This document shows positions 37,278-46,465 of a DNA stretch of 64,000 bases, piece after piece. Positions within the stretch are counted from its first letter, which is position 1. Each line of letters starts with the position of its first letter. The translations under genes and the position numbers were made by a program. Below the pieces are notes generated by a model that was not told the DNA's origin, made no database searches, and saw nothing but the letters and a program-made list of their open reading frames with translations. This DNA is from Pseudomonas mandelii (GTDB lineage Bacteria; Pseudomonadota; Gammaproteobacteria; Pseudomonadales; Pseudomonadaceae): assembly GCF_900106065.1 (NCBI RefSeq), contig NZ_LT629796.1, forward strand, positions 1,400,001 through 1,464,000, read 5' to 3'.

Positions 37278-38134
37278 ACATGATCACCGATTGGCACACC
37301 CTCAACCGCGAACCGAGCCTGACGGGGCTGTACGTGAAGGCGGCAACACGGCGCAAAATCACCGGCACCACGCTGCCCGACACGGGATTGCGCTGCTGGC
37401 TCGAGGTCGATCCGAAACGCCTGGCGGCGTATCGCAAGGTCTGTGGTTTTGCCGATAACGGTTTGCTGCCGCCGACCTATCCACACATCCTGGCGTTTGC
37501 CTTGCAGATGCAATTGCTCACGGCCAAGGACTTTCCGTTCCCGCTGCTGGGGCTGATTCACCTGAGCAATCGCATTCGTGTATTGCGCCCCATGGGTGGG
37601 GTCAACCGCGTTCGGGTCAGCGTGCAGGTGCAGAACCTGCAACCCCATGCCAAGGGTGCGACGTTCGATCTGGTGACGTCGCTTGACGATCAGTTGGGGC
37701 CGTTGTGGGAAGCTGAAAGCCAGATGCTGTGCCGCGGGGTCAAGCTCGAAGGCGAACCGGTCGAGGACGTGTTGGCATCAACCCTGGAGATGACGCAAGT
37801 GGCTCGCTGGAATGCGCCGGCGGACATCGGCCGGCAGTACGCAAAAGTATCCGGGGACTACAACCCGATTCACCTGAGTGCCGCGAGCGCCAAGCTGTTT
37901 GGTTTTCCGACGGCCATTGCTCATGGGTTGTGGAACAAGGCCCGGACATTGGCAGCGTTGAGTGAGCATCTGCCCACGGCGAATGTCGAGATGGCGGTGC
38001 AGTTCAGGAAACCGGTGCGGTTGCCGAGTGAGGTGACATTGCTGGCCAGCGCGGCGGGGTCCAGTGGGGATTTCCAGCTGCTGGGGGCGGGGGATCTTGA
38101 ACATATGGTGGGACATTGGCGGCCGATTGCCTGA
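37274..38134 (+). CDS. MaoC-type acyl dehydratase / enoyl hydratase
   Basis: This 286-residue hotdog-fold protein has the hydratase-2 motif with catalytic Asp/His: SGDYNPIHLS near residue 194, followed by AIAHGLW near residue 216. It acts on 3-hydroxyacyl/enoyl-CoA or ACP intermediates. It is translationally coupled to the FabG gene (ATGA overlap). The 286-residue length covers a double-hotdog form rather than the short single-domain enzyme. Confidence 0.87.
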   Translation: MNMITDWHTLNREPSLTGLYVKAATRRKITGTTLPDTGLRCWLEVDPKRLAAYRKVCGFADNGLLPPTYPHILAFALQMQLLTAKDFPFPLLGLIHLSNRIRVLRPMGGVNRVRVSVQVQNLQPHAKGATFDLVTSLDDQLGPLWEAESQMLCRGVKLEGEPVEDVLASTLEMTQVARWNAPADIGRQYAKVSGDYNPIHLSAASAKLFGFPTAIAHGLWNKARTLAALSEHLPTANVEMAVQFRKPVRLPSEVTLLASAAGSSGDFQLLGAGDLEHMVGHWRPIA

Positions 38135-38161
38135 ACCGGTTGATCATCTGTGAAATCGCCG

Positions 38162-38240
38162 TTGCGAGCAGGTTCGCGCCTGCAGGGGACCGCGTTTGCG
38201 AGTTGTCTGAGGCAGTGAGCCTGCTCGCGAAAAGGGCTGG
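38162..38240. repeat. REP doublet, imperfect
   Basis: Arms gttgcgagcaggttcgcgcctgcaggg and aggcagtgagcctgctcgcgaaaaggg face each other with mismatches. It separates the MaoC gene from the leftward response-regulator gene. Confidence 0.7.
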
Positions 38241-38241
38241 C

Positions 38242-38652
38242 TCAGTGATTGAAGTGCGCGCTTGGCTGCGGAAACAGGTTATTGAGTGTCTCCAGCAACC
38301 GCACGTGATAGATCGGCTTGCGGAACAGGTCGAGCACCTGCAAGCGCAGCATGTCGCTGACATCCTCCATGTCTGCATGGCCGGATGTCACGATCACGGG
38401 TAAATGCTGGCGGGAGGTGTGCTCGCGCAGCCGTTTGATCAGCGACATGCCGCTTTCCTCCGGCATGCGCAGATCGGTGATCACCAGGGCGATATCAGGA
38501 TGGCGGGTCAAATGATTCAGAGCGAGTTTGACCGAGGTTGCGGTAAAGCAATTGAAGCCCTCACCCTCAAGCAGTTCCGCCAGTTCCAGCAACGCATCCT
38601 CTTCGTCATCGACCAGAAGGAGTTGTTGGCGTGGGAATGCGAGAGCGTTCAT
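38242..38652 (-). CDS. Receiver-only response regulator beside flp
   Basis: This 136-residue single receiver domain has the acidic pocket VDDEED near residue 14, the phosphorylation Asp in LVITDLRMPEESG near residue 60 and the conserved Lys in LFRKPIY near residue 110. No output domain is present. It lies 68 bp past the flp stop in the same direction and at the edge of the Tad locus, so a pilus or PprA/PprB link is plausible. It may act as a phosphate sink or protein-binding switch; both are inferences. Confidence 0.85.
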   Translation of the reverse strand: MNALAFPRQQLLLVDDEEDALLELAELLEGEGFNCFTATSVKLALNHLTRHPDIALVITDLRMPEESGMSLIKRLREHTSRQHLPVIVTSGHADMEDVSDMLRLQVLDLFRKPIYHVRLLETLNNLFPQPSAHFNH

Positions 38653-38720
38653 AGGGTTTTCCTGCGTTGGACTAAGCGCTGACGTTAGAACTACTCAGGC
38701 CCGTTGGCAAACGGCATCGA

Positions 38721-38933
38721 TCAAGGCGCCGCCGCCGGCAGTACCGCCTTGATACTGGTGAAGATCGAAGTAATCGAACCCGAGATCGGCGTCATGAAGG
38801 CTGCCAGCGCGACCGCCGCCATCCCCGCGATAATGGCGTACTCAATACCCGAAGCCCCTTCGGTGTCTTTCGCCAGGTTGATGTAGAAGACGACTTCAGA
38901 CTTCAGCCGCTGAACAAACTGAGTGAGGGACAT
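38721..38933 (-). CDS. flp: Flp pilin (type IVb major pilin)
   Basis: This 70-residue prepilin has a short leader ending DTEG, cut by the FppA peptidase before ASGIEYAIIAGMAAVALAAF near residue 26. The Glu at +5 of the mature protein and the following Tyr are the Flp signature. The strong AAGGAG ribosome-binding site sits 9 nt upstream. It is divergent from the rest of the Tad operon. Confidence 0.95.
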   Translation of the reverse strand: MSLTQFVQRLKSEVVFYINLAKDTEGASGIEYAIIAGMAAVALAAFMTPISGSITSIFTSIKAVLPAAAP

Positions 38934-39259
38934 GACGTTTTCTCCTTGGAGGGTGCCGGGTGTTGCATGGCCGCAACATGATTCCCCTGTGCCAGCATCA
39001 GCATTGTCGGCATTTCCCTTACCAACAACTGTAAGAACGTATTAATACTTAAGTATTAACCGGCCAATCGACGCCAAAAAACCAGGTTTGGCACGATAGC
39101 CTCTTACTTTCGTTAGATATTTTCCAAGGAGTAATGGCATTTTGATCTACCTGCGCTAACGTCAAATAGCGAAATAGTTAGAAGGTCAAAGCTGCCTGAT
39201 TGCGAAGTTATCTCGTTGGACCTTACGAGTCATCAAGCAGCAGGAAAGGGAGAGCCGTG
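38934..39259. promoter_or_regulatory. Divergent control region of flp and rcpC, with an 18-bp palindrome
   Basis: The 326-bp gap holds the promoters of flp (leftward) and the rcpC operon (rightward). A perfect palindrome ttaatactt|aagtattaa lies at 39042-39059, about 109-126 nt from the flp start and 201 nt from rcpC. It is the strongest symmetric site seen near a Tad promoter here and a fair candidate for a PprB or other regulator site. No gene was seen in the gap. Confidence 0.55.
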
Positions 39260-40201
39260 ATGAACAGCCGAGTCACCATGGGTCTGGCCGGTTTTTTTCT
39301 GGTGGGTGCCATCATTGCCGGTTATTGGGGGCTGACACTGAGTCGACAACCGGCCCCCGACCCCGTCACACCGCCGAACGCTGTCGCCACCGCACCTGTT
39401 CCGGCACCTGCGCCGGTAGACGATCCCACCCGTCAACCCGTTGTCGTGCTGCTGCGCGATGTGGCGCCCTTCGTTCAAATCACCGCCGCCGACGTGACCC
39501 TGGAAAAACTGCGCACCGCCCCGGCCGGCAGTCTGACCAGACTCGATCAGGCCATTGGTCGCACGCCGTGGCGCGCACTGACCGCAGGCACCTGGCTCAA
39601 CGCTGAAAGCTTCGAAGCCGGCAGTGCATTGTCGCGAATGATCCGGCCCGATGAACGTGCGCTCGCCGTCGCGGTGGATGAAGTGATCAATGCCGGCGGG
39701 CAACTGAGCCCTGGCGATTATGTCGACGTGATGCTGTTTCTGCGTGCAGACGCCAACAACGTTCAGCCGTCGGCTCAGGTCGTCATCCCCGCGTTGCGGG
39801 TGCTCGGCGTCGGCGAACAGCTGGGACTGACCAACGATGGGCGCCCGGCCAAACCGGTGCGCAGCAACGAAGAACAACTCAAGCAGGACCCACAGCGCAC
39901 CAACGCCCGTTCGGTGGTGCTCGCCGTGCCCGAGTCGCTGCTGAGCCGGCTGATGCTGGCGACCCAGGCCGGGGTGCTGCGCCTGGCCGTGCGCAGTGCC
40001 GAAGAGAAACGCCTGGCGCAATATTGGGCCGGCGAAAACGATTCAAACGCCCACCTTGCCCGGGCTGATCGCGACCTGGTGCAGTTCAGCCAACTGGCCC
40101 TCGTCGGCCCCCCCAAAGCACTTACCCTCGGCAGCACGGCACCGCGCAAATCAGGCGTGGAAGTCATTCGCGGCAACCAAATCTCCCAACAAACCCCCTG
40201 A
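39260..40201 (+). CDS. rcpC: Tad pilus assembly protein RcpC/CpaB
   Basis: This 313-residue periplasmic protein has one N-terminal membrane segment (VTMGLAGFFLVGAIIAGYWG), a Pro/Ala-rich linker (residues 33-60) and the CpaB/RcpC beta-clip (SAF) domain from about residue 62. It helps assemble or gate the outer-membrane secretin of the Flp pilus machine. The ATG at 39260 has GGGAGAG upstream. It is the first gene of the Tad operon; rcpA follows after 21 bp. Confidence 0.9.
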   Translation: MNSRVTMGLAGFFLVGAIIAGYWGLTLSRQPAPDPVTPPNAVATAPVPAPAPVDDPTRQPVVVLLRDVAPFVQITAADVTLEKLRTAPAGSLTRLDQAIGRTPWRALTAGTWLNAESFEAGSALSRMIRPDERALAVAVDEVINAGGQLSPGDYVDVMLFLRADANNVQPSAQVVIPALRVLGVGEQLGLTNDGRPAKPVRSNEEQLKQDPQRTNARSVVLAVPESLLSRLMLATQAGVLRLAVRSAEEKRLAQYWAGENDSNAHLARADRDLVQFSQLALVGPPKALTLGSTAPRKSGVEVIRGNQISQQTP

Positions 40202-40222
40202 GTCGAGCAAGGACGCCTTTAA

Positions 40223-41485
40223 ATGCGCAGACGTTCCATGTCCATGTTCCAAGGCCTGCTCTGTGTCTCCTTGCTGGGCGTTCAACCGCTCGACATGACA
40301 TTCGCCGCCGCGGGCAATTGCTCTGCATTAGGGCCCCTGCCGGCGGTGCTGGAAGTCGGTGAAGGGTTGCAGCAGGAACTGCAATCGCCGGTAGCGATCA
40401 CGCGACTGGCCGTGGGCGATCCGAAAATCGCCGACGTGCGCGTCAACGGCAATCAGGCGTTTCTGCTCACCGGCATGGCGCCGGGCGCCACCAGCCTGAT
40501 GGTCTGGACCGCCTGCGCCAGCACACCGCGCCAAAGCATGGTGTTCGTTCAGGGCCGGGCCACAGCAGCGATGACCGGCGCGGCGTCGATGCCCTCCGAA
40601 GACCCGATGCTGGCGTCGCAAGTGCAGACCGATATTCGCTTCGTCGAGGTCAGCCGGACCAAACTGAAAGAGGCCAGCACCTCGATCTACGGTAAAAACT
40701 CGAACTTCCTGTTCGGCTCACCCGGCACCGTGCCCAATACGGCAGTCACACCGCGTGTGCTGCCGCTGCGCAACATCGATCCACGCATTGCCGTGCCAAG
40801 CATTCCGCTGGCCAACGACATGTACAACATCGTCGCCGGCGGCGGTAATTTCCTCGCCATCATCAACGCCATGGAAGGCAGCGGCTTCGCCTACACCCTG
40901 GCGCGGCCGAGCCTGGTGGCGATCAGCGGGCAGAGCGCGAGCTTTCTGGCCGGCGGTGAAATCCCGATTCCGGTGCCCAGCGCCAACAGCAACAGCTACT
41001 CGATCGAATACAAGGAATTCGGCATTCGCCTGACACTCACGCCGACCGTCGTCAGCAACCAACGCATCGCCCTGAAAGTGGCGCCGGAAGTCAGTGAGCT
41101 GGATTACAACAACGGCGTCACCATCGGCGGCACCACAGTCCCGGCGCTTACCATCCGCCGCACTGACACCAGCATCTCCCTGGCCGATGGCGAAAGTTTC
41201 GTCATCAGCGGTTTGATCAGCACGCAAAACGCCTCGCAGGTCGACAAATTTCCCGGTCTTGGCGACATCCCGATACTCGGTGCGTTTTTCCGCAGTTCAT
41301 CGATCAAGCGCGAGGAGCGCGAACTGCTGATGATCGTCACGCCGCACTTGGTGCAGCCGTTGGCGGCCAACGCGAAATTACCGTCGCTGCCCGGTGAACA
41401 ACTGCGCAACTACGACCCCGGTTTCTATCGCATGTACTTCCTCGAAAACGGCAACTTCGATAAACGCAGCGGGTTATCGCAATGA
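40223..41485 (+). CDS. rcpA: Tad pilus secretin RcpA/CpaC
   Basis: This 420-residue secretin has a signal peptide (MFQGLLCVSLLGVQPLDM region, cut near residue 30), an N-domain with the BON-like part (residues 35-130) and the secretin beta-barrel core from about residue 140 (GGEIPIPVPS near 250, LGDIPILGAFFRSS near 350). It forms the outer-membrane ring for Flp fibres. Its stop overlaps the tadZ start by 4 bp. Confidence 0.92.
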   Translation: MRRRSMSMFQGLLCVSLLGVQPLDMTFAAAGNCSALGPLPAVLEVGEGLQQELQSPVAITRLAVGDPKIADVRVNGNQAFLLTGMAPGATSLMVWTACASTPRQSMVFVQGRATAAMTGAASMPSEDPMLASQVQTDIRFVEVSRTKLKEASTSIYGKNSNFLFGSPGTVPNTAVTPRVLPLRNIDPRIAVPSIPLANDMYNIVAGGGNFLAIINAMEGSGFAYTLARPSLVAISGQSASFLAGGEIPIPVPSANSNSYSIEYKEFGIRLTLTPTVVSNQRIALKVAPEVSELDYNNGVTIGGTTVPALTIRRTDTSISLADGESFVISGLISTQNASQVDKFPGLGDIPILGAFFRSSSIKREERELLMIVTPHLVQPLAANAKLPSLPGEQLRNYDPGFYRMYFLENGNFDKRSGLSQ

Positions 41486-42672
41486 GCCAGAACCTGAGCC
41501 AGACCTTCCTGGCAATCACCCGCAACCCCACCGACCTTGAATGGCTGCAAGGCGCCCTCGCCCCGTTGGGCCAGGTCGTCAGTGCCGGTGGCGGCAGCCT
41601 CGACGAACTGCTGACGCTGGTCGACGTGACCTTCGCCAGCCTGGTGTTCGTGGGGCTGGATCGCGAACATGTGGTGGCGCAGAGCACCTTGATCGAGGGT
41701 GCACTTGAAGCCAAACCGATGCTGGCCATCGTCGCGCTGGGCGACGGCATGGACAACCAGCTCGTGCTCAACGCGATGCGGGCCGGCGCCCGGGATTTCG
41801 TCGCGTATGGCTCGCGCTCCAGCGAAGTCGCGGGGCTGGTGCGGCGTCTCAGTAAACGCCTGCCACCGGTGGCTCCAAATACCCACCTGGGTGGCCTGAC
41901 CGTGCTATATGGCGTGCAAAGCAGTGCAGACGGCGCGCTGCTCGCCAACCATATGGCGCAGGTGGTGCAAAAGAGCGGACAGCAAACCTTGCTGCTCGAC
42001 CTCGGCCTGCCACGCGGCGACAGCCTGGCCCTGCTCGGCCTGGAGAGCTCGTTTCACTTCGGCGATGCCCTGCGCCATTTGCGGCGGCTGGACGCAACGC
42101 TGATCGACAGTGCGTTCACCAGCGACGGTGACGGACTGCGGATTCTGGCGTACGCCAGTCACGACGAACCGCTGGAACACACCAGCGCCGCCGAGCTGTA
42201 CATGCTGCTCAGCGCCCTGCGCCAACACTTCCAGCACATTGTGGTGAACCTCACCGGTCAGCCGGACAGCGAGGCACTGCGCACATTTATCAGCCATTGC
42301 GACAAGCTGCTCTGGTACACCGATCAGAACGTGCTCGACTGTCGCCGCAACCTCGCGCTGCTGAATCTGTGGCGGGAGAAAGGCATGAAGCTTGACCACG
42401 CCAGATTGCTCATCGACCGCTACTTGCGCCACGTCGCGCCGGACTCGGAAACCCTGGGTAAAAGTTTCGGCATGGAGATCATCGCCACCCTCGCCTACAG
42501 CCCGGAAGTGCGGCTCAACGCCAAGAATCAGGGCGTCAGCCTGTTCGAACTAGCCCCTCGCGAAGGCCTGAGCCAAGGCCTGCGGGCCCTCGGTGAATGT
42601 CTGGCCAAGCGCTCCGAAGCCTTGGCCAAACCCAGGACCGGTTGGTTCAACCGGCTTCGAGGTGCGCAATGA
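41482..42672 (+). CDS. tadZ: Tad pilus protein TadZ/CpaE (MinD/ParA-like)
   Basis: This 396-residue protein has an N-terminal receiver-like domain (residues 1-125) and a ParA/MinD-like ATPase fold from about residue 140. The P-loop region is degenerate (GVQSSADGALLAN), with no GKT/S, as is usual in TadZ proteins that localise the machine to the pole. Overlaps both neighbours by 4 bp (ATGA at each end), so translation is coupled. Confidence 0.9.
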   Translation: MSQNLSQTFLAITRNPTDLEWLQGALAPLGQVVSAGGGSLDELLTLVDVTFASLVFVGLDREHVVAQSTLIEGALEAKPMLAIVALGDGMDNQLVLNAMRAGARDFVAYGSRSSEVAGLVRRLSKRLPPVAPNTHLGGLTVLYGVQSSADGALLANHMAQVVQKSGQQTLLLDLGLPRGDSLALLGLESSFHFGDALRHLRRLDATLIDSAFTSDGDGLRILAYASHDEPLEHTSAAELYMLLSALRQHFQHIVVNLTGQPDSEALRTFISHCDKLLWYTDQNVLDCRRNLALLNLWREKGMKLDHARLLIDRYLRHVAPDSETLGKSFGMEIIATLAYSPEVRLNAKNQGVSLFELAPREGLSQGLRALGECLAKRSEALAKPRTGWFNRLRGAQ

Positions 42673-43949
42673 GCAGTGAAAAACTGTTCGGTGCGCCGCA
42701 ACGCGCTTCGAGCGCCAACGCCGACCATGAAGGCCTGAAACTGGTGTTGCACCGTTTCATCATCGACGCCATCGAAGAGTCCGGAAAAAACCTGCTGGAG
42801 GGTTCGCGCCAGGTACTTTCGCAATTCGTCACCGACAAAGTGGCTGAGTACATTGCGCGACTGCACCTGGCGATTTCCCGTTATGAAATGGAGCGACTGG
42901 CCGAAGAACTGGTCGACGAACTCACCGGTTTCGGTCCGCTTGAAGTGCTGCTGCGCGATCCGGCGGTGACCGAGATCCTGGTCAACGGCCCGCACCGGGT
43001 ATTCATCGAGCGCGACGGTGTGCTGCATCAAAGTGACTTGCGCTTCATTGATGCGCACCACGTCGAACGCGTCATGCAACGGATTCTCGCACCACTGGGT
43101 CGGCGGCTCGATGAGTCTTCGCCGATGGTCGATGCTCGCCTGCCGGATGGCAGCCGGGTCAACGCGATCATTCCACCGATCGCCCTCGACGGCCCCTGCC
43201 TGTCAATTCGTAAATTTCGCAAGGACATGCTCAAGAGCAACGATCTGGTGACGATGCAAACCATCGATCAGCCGATCTTCGATTTCCTCCAGGAAGCCGT
43301 GGGCAAGCGCTGCAACGTCTTGATCAGCGGCGGCACCGGCACCGGTAAAACCACGCTGTTGAATATTCTCAGCCAGTTGATCAACCCACACGAGCGGCTG
43401 GTGACCATCGAAGATGTCGCCGAATTGCAACTCGGCCACCCGCATGTCGTGCGCCTGGAAACCCGTCCTCCCAATGCCGAGGGCCACGGTGAAGTGAAGT
43501 CCAGCGACTTGATCCGCAACGCCCTGCGGATGCGCCCGGACCGGATCATCCTCGGCGAAATTCGCGGTGTCGAAGTGCTCGACGTGCTCACCGCCATGAA
43601 CACCGGCCACGACGGTTCGATGAGCACCGTGCACGCCAACAACGCCCAGGATGCGCTGCTGCGCCTGGAAACCCTGGTCGGCCTGACCGGTCGCGTCATT
43701 GCCGAAAAGACCTTGCGGCAAATGATCTGCGCGGCACTGGACGTGATCATCCAGTTGACGCGCATGCCCGATGGTCGACGCTGCGTCAGTGAAGTGGTGG
43801 AGGTGGTGGGCGTCCGTGACGATGTCTACGTCACCAATACGCTGTTCCGCCTCGACCGGCGCAGCGGATTCGGGTTTCTGCGCGAGGCCGTCAACCCGGC
43901 CGGCGATAAACTGCGCCGCGAGTCGGCGCTCCCGCCATCACCGTACTGA
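42669..43949 (+). CDS. tadA: Tad pilus secretion ATPase TadA/CpaF
   Basis: This 426-residue hexameric ATPase powers Flp pilus assembly. It has an N-terminal extension (1-130), Walker A GGTGTGKTT near residue 220, the Asp box and Walker B (RIILGEIRGVEVLDVL near residue 294), and a His box (STVHANNAQDAL near residue 319). The ATG at 42669 overlaps the tadZ stop. Length is normal for CpaF. Confidence 0.95.
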   Translation: MSSEKLFGAPQRASSANADHEGLKLVLHRFIIDAIEESGKNLLEGSRQVLSQFVTDKVAEYIARLHLAISRYEMERLAEELVDELTGFGPLEVLLRDPAVTEILVNGPHRVFIERDGVLHQSDLRFIDAHHVERVMQRILAPLGRRLDESSPMVDARLPDGSRVNAIIPPIALDGPCLSIRKFRKDMLKSNDLVTMQTIDQPIFDFLQEAVGKRCNVLISGGTGTGKTTLLNILSQLINPHERLVTIEDVAELQLGHPHVVRLETRPPNAEGHGEVKSSDLIRNALRMRPDRIILGEIRGVEVLDVLTAMNTGHDGSMSTVHANNAQDALLRLETLVGLTGRVIAEKTLRQMICAALDVIIQLTRMPDGRRCVSEVVEVVGVRDDVYVTNTLFRLDRRSGFGFLREAVNPAGDKLRRESALPPSPY

Positions 43950-43959
43950 GGCTCACGGC

Positions 43960-44844
43960 ATGCTCAAACCGGCGTTGCTCATCCTCGTTTGCCTGATCAT
44001 GCTCGGCGTGTCGATTCACCTGCTGCTCAAAGGCTTGCGCCAGACTGGCACCGAGCGCGTGCTCAATCGCCTGGCCCAGGGGCAACCGCAGTTGGTGGTG
44101 GAAAAAACCTCTTGGGCAGGCCTGGAACGGGCGTTCCTGCGCGCGGGCCTTGGGCGCCCGAACGAACAGCTGGGACGCTGGATGCTGTTGTGGGCGTTCG
44201 GTACGTTGATCGGCTTCGCCGCCGGTGGCTGGATCGGGCTCGTGGTGTGTTTGCTGGTACCGCCACTCGCGTTCCGGCTGTTCATAAGCTGGCGTTATCA
44301 GCGCCGGCTCAAGCGCATGATCGAACAACTGCCGACGTTGCTCGATCACACCGTGCGCAGCCTGAAGTCCGGTCGCACTCTGGCCGACGCGGTGCTGGGC
44401 GCTATCCATGCCGCCGACAACCCGCTCAAAGAGGCCATGGGCCGGGTACAACGCAACGTGCAGTTGGGCGTCAGCCTGCCGGATGCCGCGTCGGACTTCG
44501 CCGAGCTGTATGAGAAGGATGAACTGCGCCTGTTTGCCCTCGGCCTGAAGGTCAATCACCGCTACGGCGGCAATGCCAGCGAATTGTTGGAGAACCTGAT
44601 CAAGATGATCCGTGAACGCGAACAGGCCGCCCGCCAGCTCAGCGCCATGACCGGTGAAACCCGCGTGACGGCCTGGGTGCTAGGCAGTTTGCCGCTGTGC
44701 CTGGCCACCTATTTCCTGGCCGCCAACCCCGCTTACCTGCTTGCAATGTGGCACGACAGCTCAGGGCAAATGATGCTCGCGAGCGCGTTTGGCTTGCAGG
44801 CGGTGGGCAGTCTGGCGCTTTGGCGCATGTTGCGCAGCGTATGA
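43960..44844 (+). CDS. tadB: Tad pilus inner-membrane platform TadB
   Basis: This 294-residue polytopic membrane protein of the T2SF family has an N-terminal hydrophobic start (LLILVCLIMLGVSI), two more segments near residues 70-105, a cytoplasmic T2SF domain with FISWRYQRRLKRM, and C-terminal segments from residue 245. Together with TadC it anchors the ATPase. Its stop overlaps the tadC start by 4 bp. Confidence 0.92.
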   Translation: MLKPALLILVCLIMLGVSIHLLLKGLRQTGTERVLNRLAQGQPQLVVEKTSWAGLERAFLRAGLGRPNEQLGRWMLLWAFGTLIGFAAGGWIGLVVCLLVPPLAFRLFISWRYQRRLKRMIEQLPTLLDHTVRSLKSGRTLADAVLGAIHAADNPLKEAMGRVQRNVQLGVSLPDAASDFAELYEKDELRLFALGLKVNHRYGGNASELLENLIKMIREREQAARQLSAMTGETRVTAWVLGSLPLCLATYFLAANPAYLLAMWHDSSGQMMLASAFGLQAVGSLALWRMLRSV

Positions 44845-45731
44845 AAATACCGCTGCTGATCAGTGCCCTGCTGTTTATGGCGGCTGCGCTGTTGCTGCTC
44901 GTCAGCCTGCTGGACCAGCGCCGGCGTGCGCGTCAGGTGGCTCAACGGCTGGACGGCAAAGCTGTTGACCACGACCGCATGGGTCATTGGCTACAAGCGC
45001 TGGGCAACAGCCGCATCGGTCAGCGTTCGGTCAATCTGGACAACGAAACCCAAACCCTGCTCAACCGCTTGGGTTGGCGCAGCGCCCGCCGCCGCTCACA
45101 GTTCGCGGCGTTCCAGGTGGGAGTGCCGGTGCTGGCGCTGGCCTTGGCATTGCTGATTCAAAGCGTGTTCTACCCCAGCGTGCAAAACCACTGGATCGCC
45201 CCGCTCTTCGCCACGGCCATCGGTTACCTGCTGCCCAAACGCCTGCTCGCCGCCGCGTCTCAACGCCGGCAAAAACAGTTGGCCCTGGAGATATCGACCT
45301 TCATTCCGCTGCTGCGCATCCTGTTTGAATCGGGCATGGCCGTCGAGCAATCGCTGCGCGTGCTGAGCCAGGAAGGCAAGCAACTGATGCCCGCATTGAC
45401 CCACGAACTGCGCCTGGTTCTGGCCCGTGTCGATTCCGGCCTGGAGTTGGGCGAAGAGCTGAGCAAGGCCAGCCGCTTGTTGGCGGTCGACGAATTCACG
45501 GACACCTGCGTGATCCTTCAACAGCTGATCCACCAGGGTGGTGGTGCGATGAAATCGCTACTGGCGCTCAAGCAACTGTTCGATGACCGGCGCCTCACGC
45601 GCTTGCAGGAATACATCTCCAAGATGTCCGCCAAAATGTCCGTCGTGATGATGCTGTTTCTCTTCCCGGCGTTATTGATCGTCCTGGCCGGCCCGGGCTT
45701 CACCGCCCTGGCCCGGGCCATTGGCTCATAG
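44841..45731 (+). CDS. tadC: Tad pilus inner-membrane platform TadC
   Basis: This 296-residue T2SF-family protein has an N-terminal membrane segment (LISALLFMAAALLLLVSLL), segments near residues 90-135, the central T2SF domain and a C-terminal pair (MMLFLFPALLIVLAG near 272). It overlaps tadB by 4 bp. Pairs with TadB in the inner-membrane platform. Confidence 0.92.
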   Translation: MKIPLLISALLFMAAALLLLVSLLDQRRRARQVAQRLDGKAVDHDRMGHWLQALGNSRIGQRSVNLDNETQTLLNRLGWRSARRRSQFAAFQVGVPVLALALALLIQSVFYPSVQNHWIAPLFATAIGYLLPKRLLAAASQRRQKQLALEISTFIPLLRILFESGMAVEQSLRVLSQEGKQLMPALTHELRLVLARVDSGLELGEELSKASRLLAVDEFTDTCVILQQLIHQGGGAMKSLLALKQLFDDRRLTRLQEYISKMSAKMSVVMMLFLFPALLIVLAGPGFTALARAIGS

Positions 45732-45741
45732 AGGGATCGCG

Positions 45742-46455
45742 ATGAAAGCAATGATTGCCGGTTTGAGTTTGCTCCTGTTGAGCGGTTGCGCCACTGACGG
45801 CCAGGCGCCATGGAACGCCCTGACCCAAAGCGCCAGTTGCAGCAAGTTGGGCTCCGATGAACAGCTGAAATTGAACCTAGCCGATGACATGGCCAACGAC
45901 GGCAAACTGCACGCGAGCCTCGCCAACCTGCAAAGCCTGCCCGACAACGTCGCCGACGTGCGCTTGCGCCGGGCCAAGGTAAACCGGCTGCTGGGTCGCA
46001 GCGAAGCCGAGCCACTTTACCGCAGCCTGCTCGGCACCTGCCTCGCCGCCGCTGCCGAACACGGCCTCGGCCAGCTCGCGGCAGCCAGGGGCGACAACGG
46101 CCAGGCCCAGGCCCACCTGCAACGCGCCGCCCGACTGGCGCCAACCGATGAAAAAATCCGCAACGACCTCGGCGTGGTCTACCTCAACCAACGGCGCGTC
46201 GACGATGCACGCTTCGAATTCCTGACGGCCATGGAGCTCAAGCAAAGCGATCGACTGGCGGCGTTGAACATGGTGACGCTGCTGATTTACCAGGACGACT
46301 GGAGCCGCGCCGCCGAACTCGTCAGCCGCGTCGGCCTGAGCCCCGCCCAGGTCACCGAAGCCCAGGAACGCGCACAAAAACTCAAGGCACCGACCAAGGT
46401 GATTCCGACACCCGCAAACCAGGTCGCCGCCGTCGCGACGCCGGGCCTTCAATAG
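45742..46455 (+). CDS. tadD: Tad pilus outer-membrane lipoprotein TadD (TPR)
   Basis: This 237-residue protein has a lipoprotein signal peptide with lipobox LLSGC (Cys near residue 16) and TPR-type repeats between about residues 40 and 215 (GLGQLAAARGDNGQAQAHLQ, then DLGVVYLNQRRVDDARFEF). TadD helps the secretin RcpA fold or localise. It follows tadC by 10 bp. Confidence 0.9.
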   Translation: MKAMIAGLSLLLLSGCATDGQAPWNALTQSASCSKLGSDEQLKLNLADDMANDGKLHASLANLQSLPDNVADVRLRRAKVNRLLGRSEAEPLYRSLLGTCLAAAAEHGLGQLAAARGDNGQAQAHLQRAARLAPTDEKIRNDLGVVYLNQRRVDDARFEFLTAMELKQSDRLAALNMVTLLIYQDDWSRAAELVSRVGLSPAQVTEAQERAQKLKAPTKVIPTPANQVAAVATPGLQ

Positions 46456-46465
46456 GAGCAGACAG

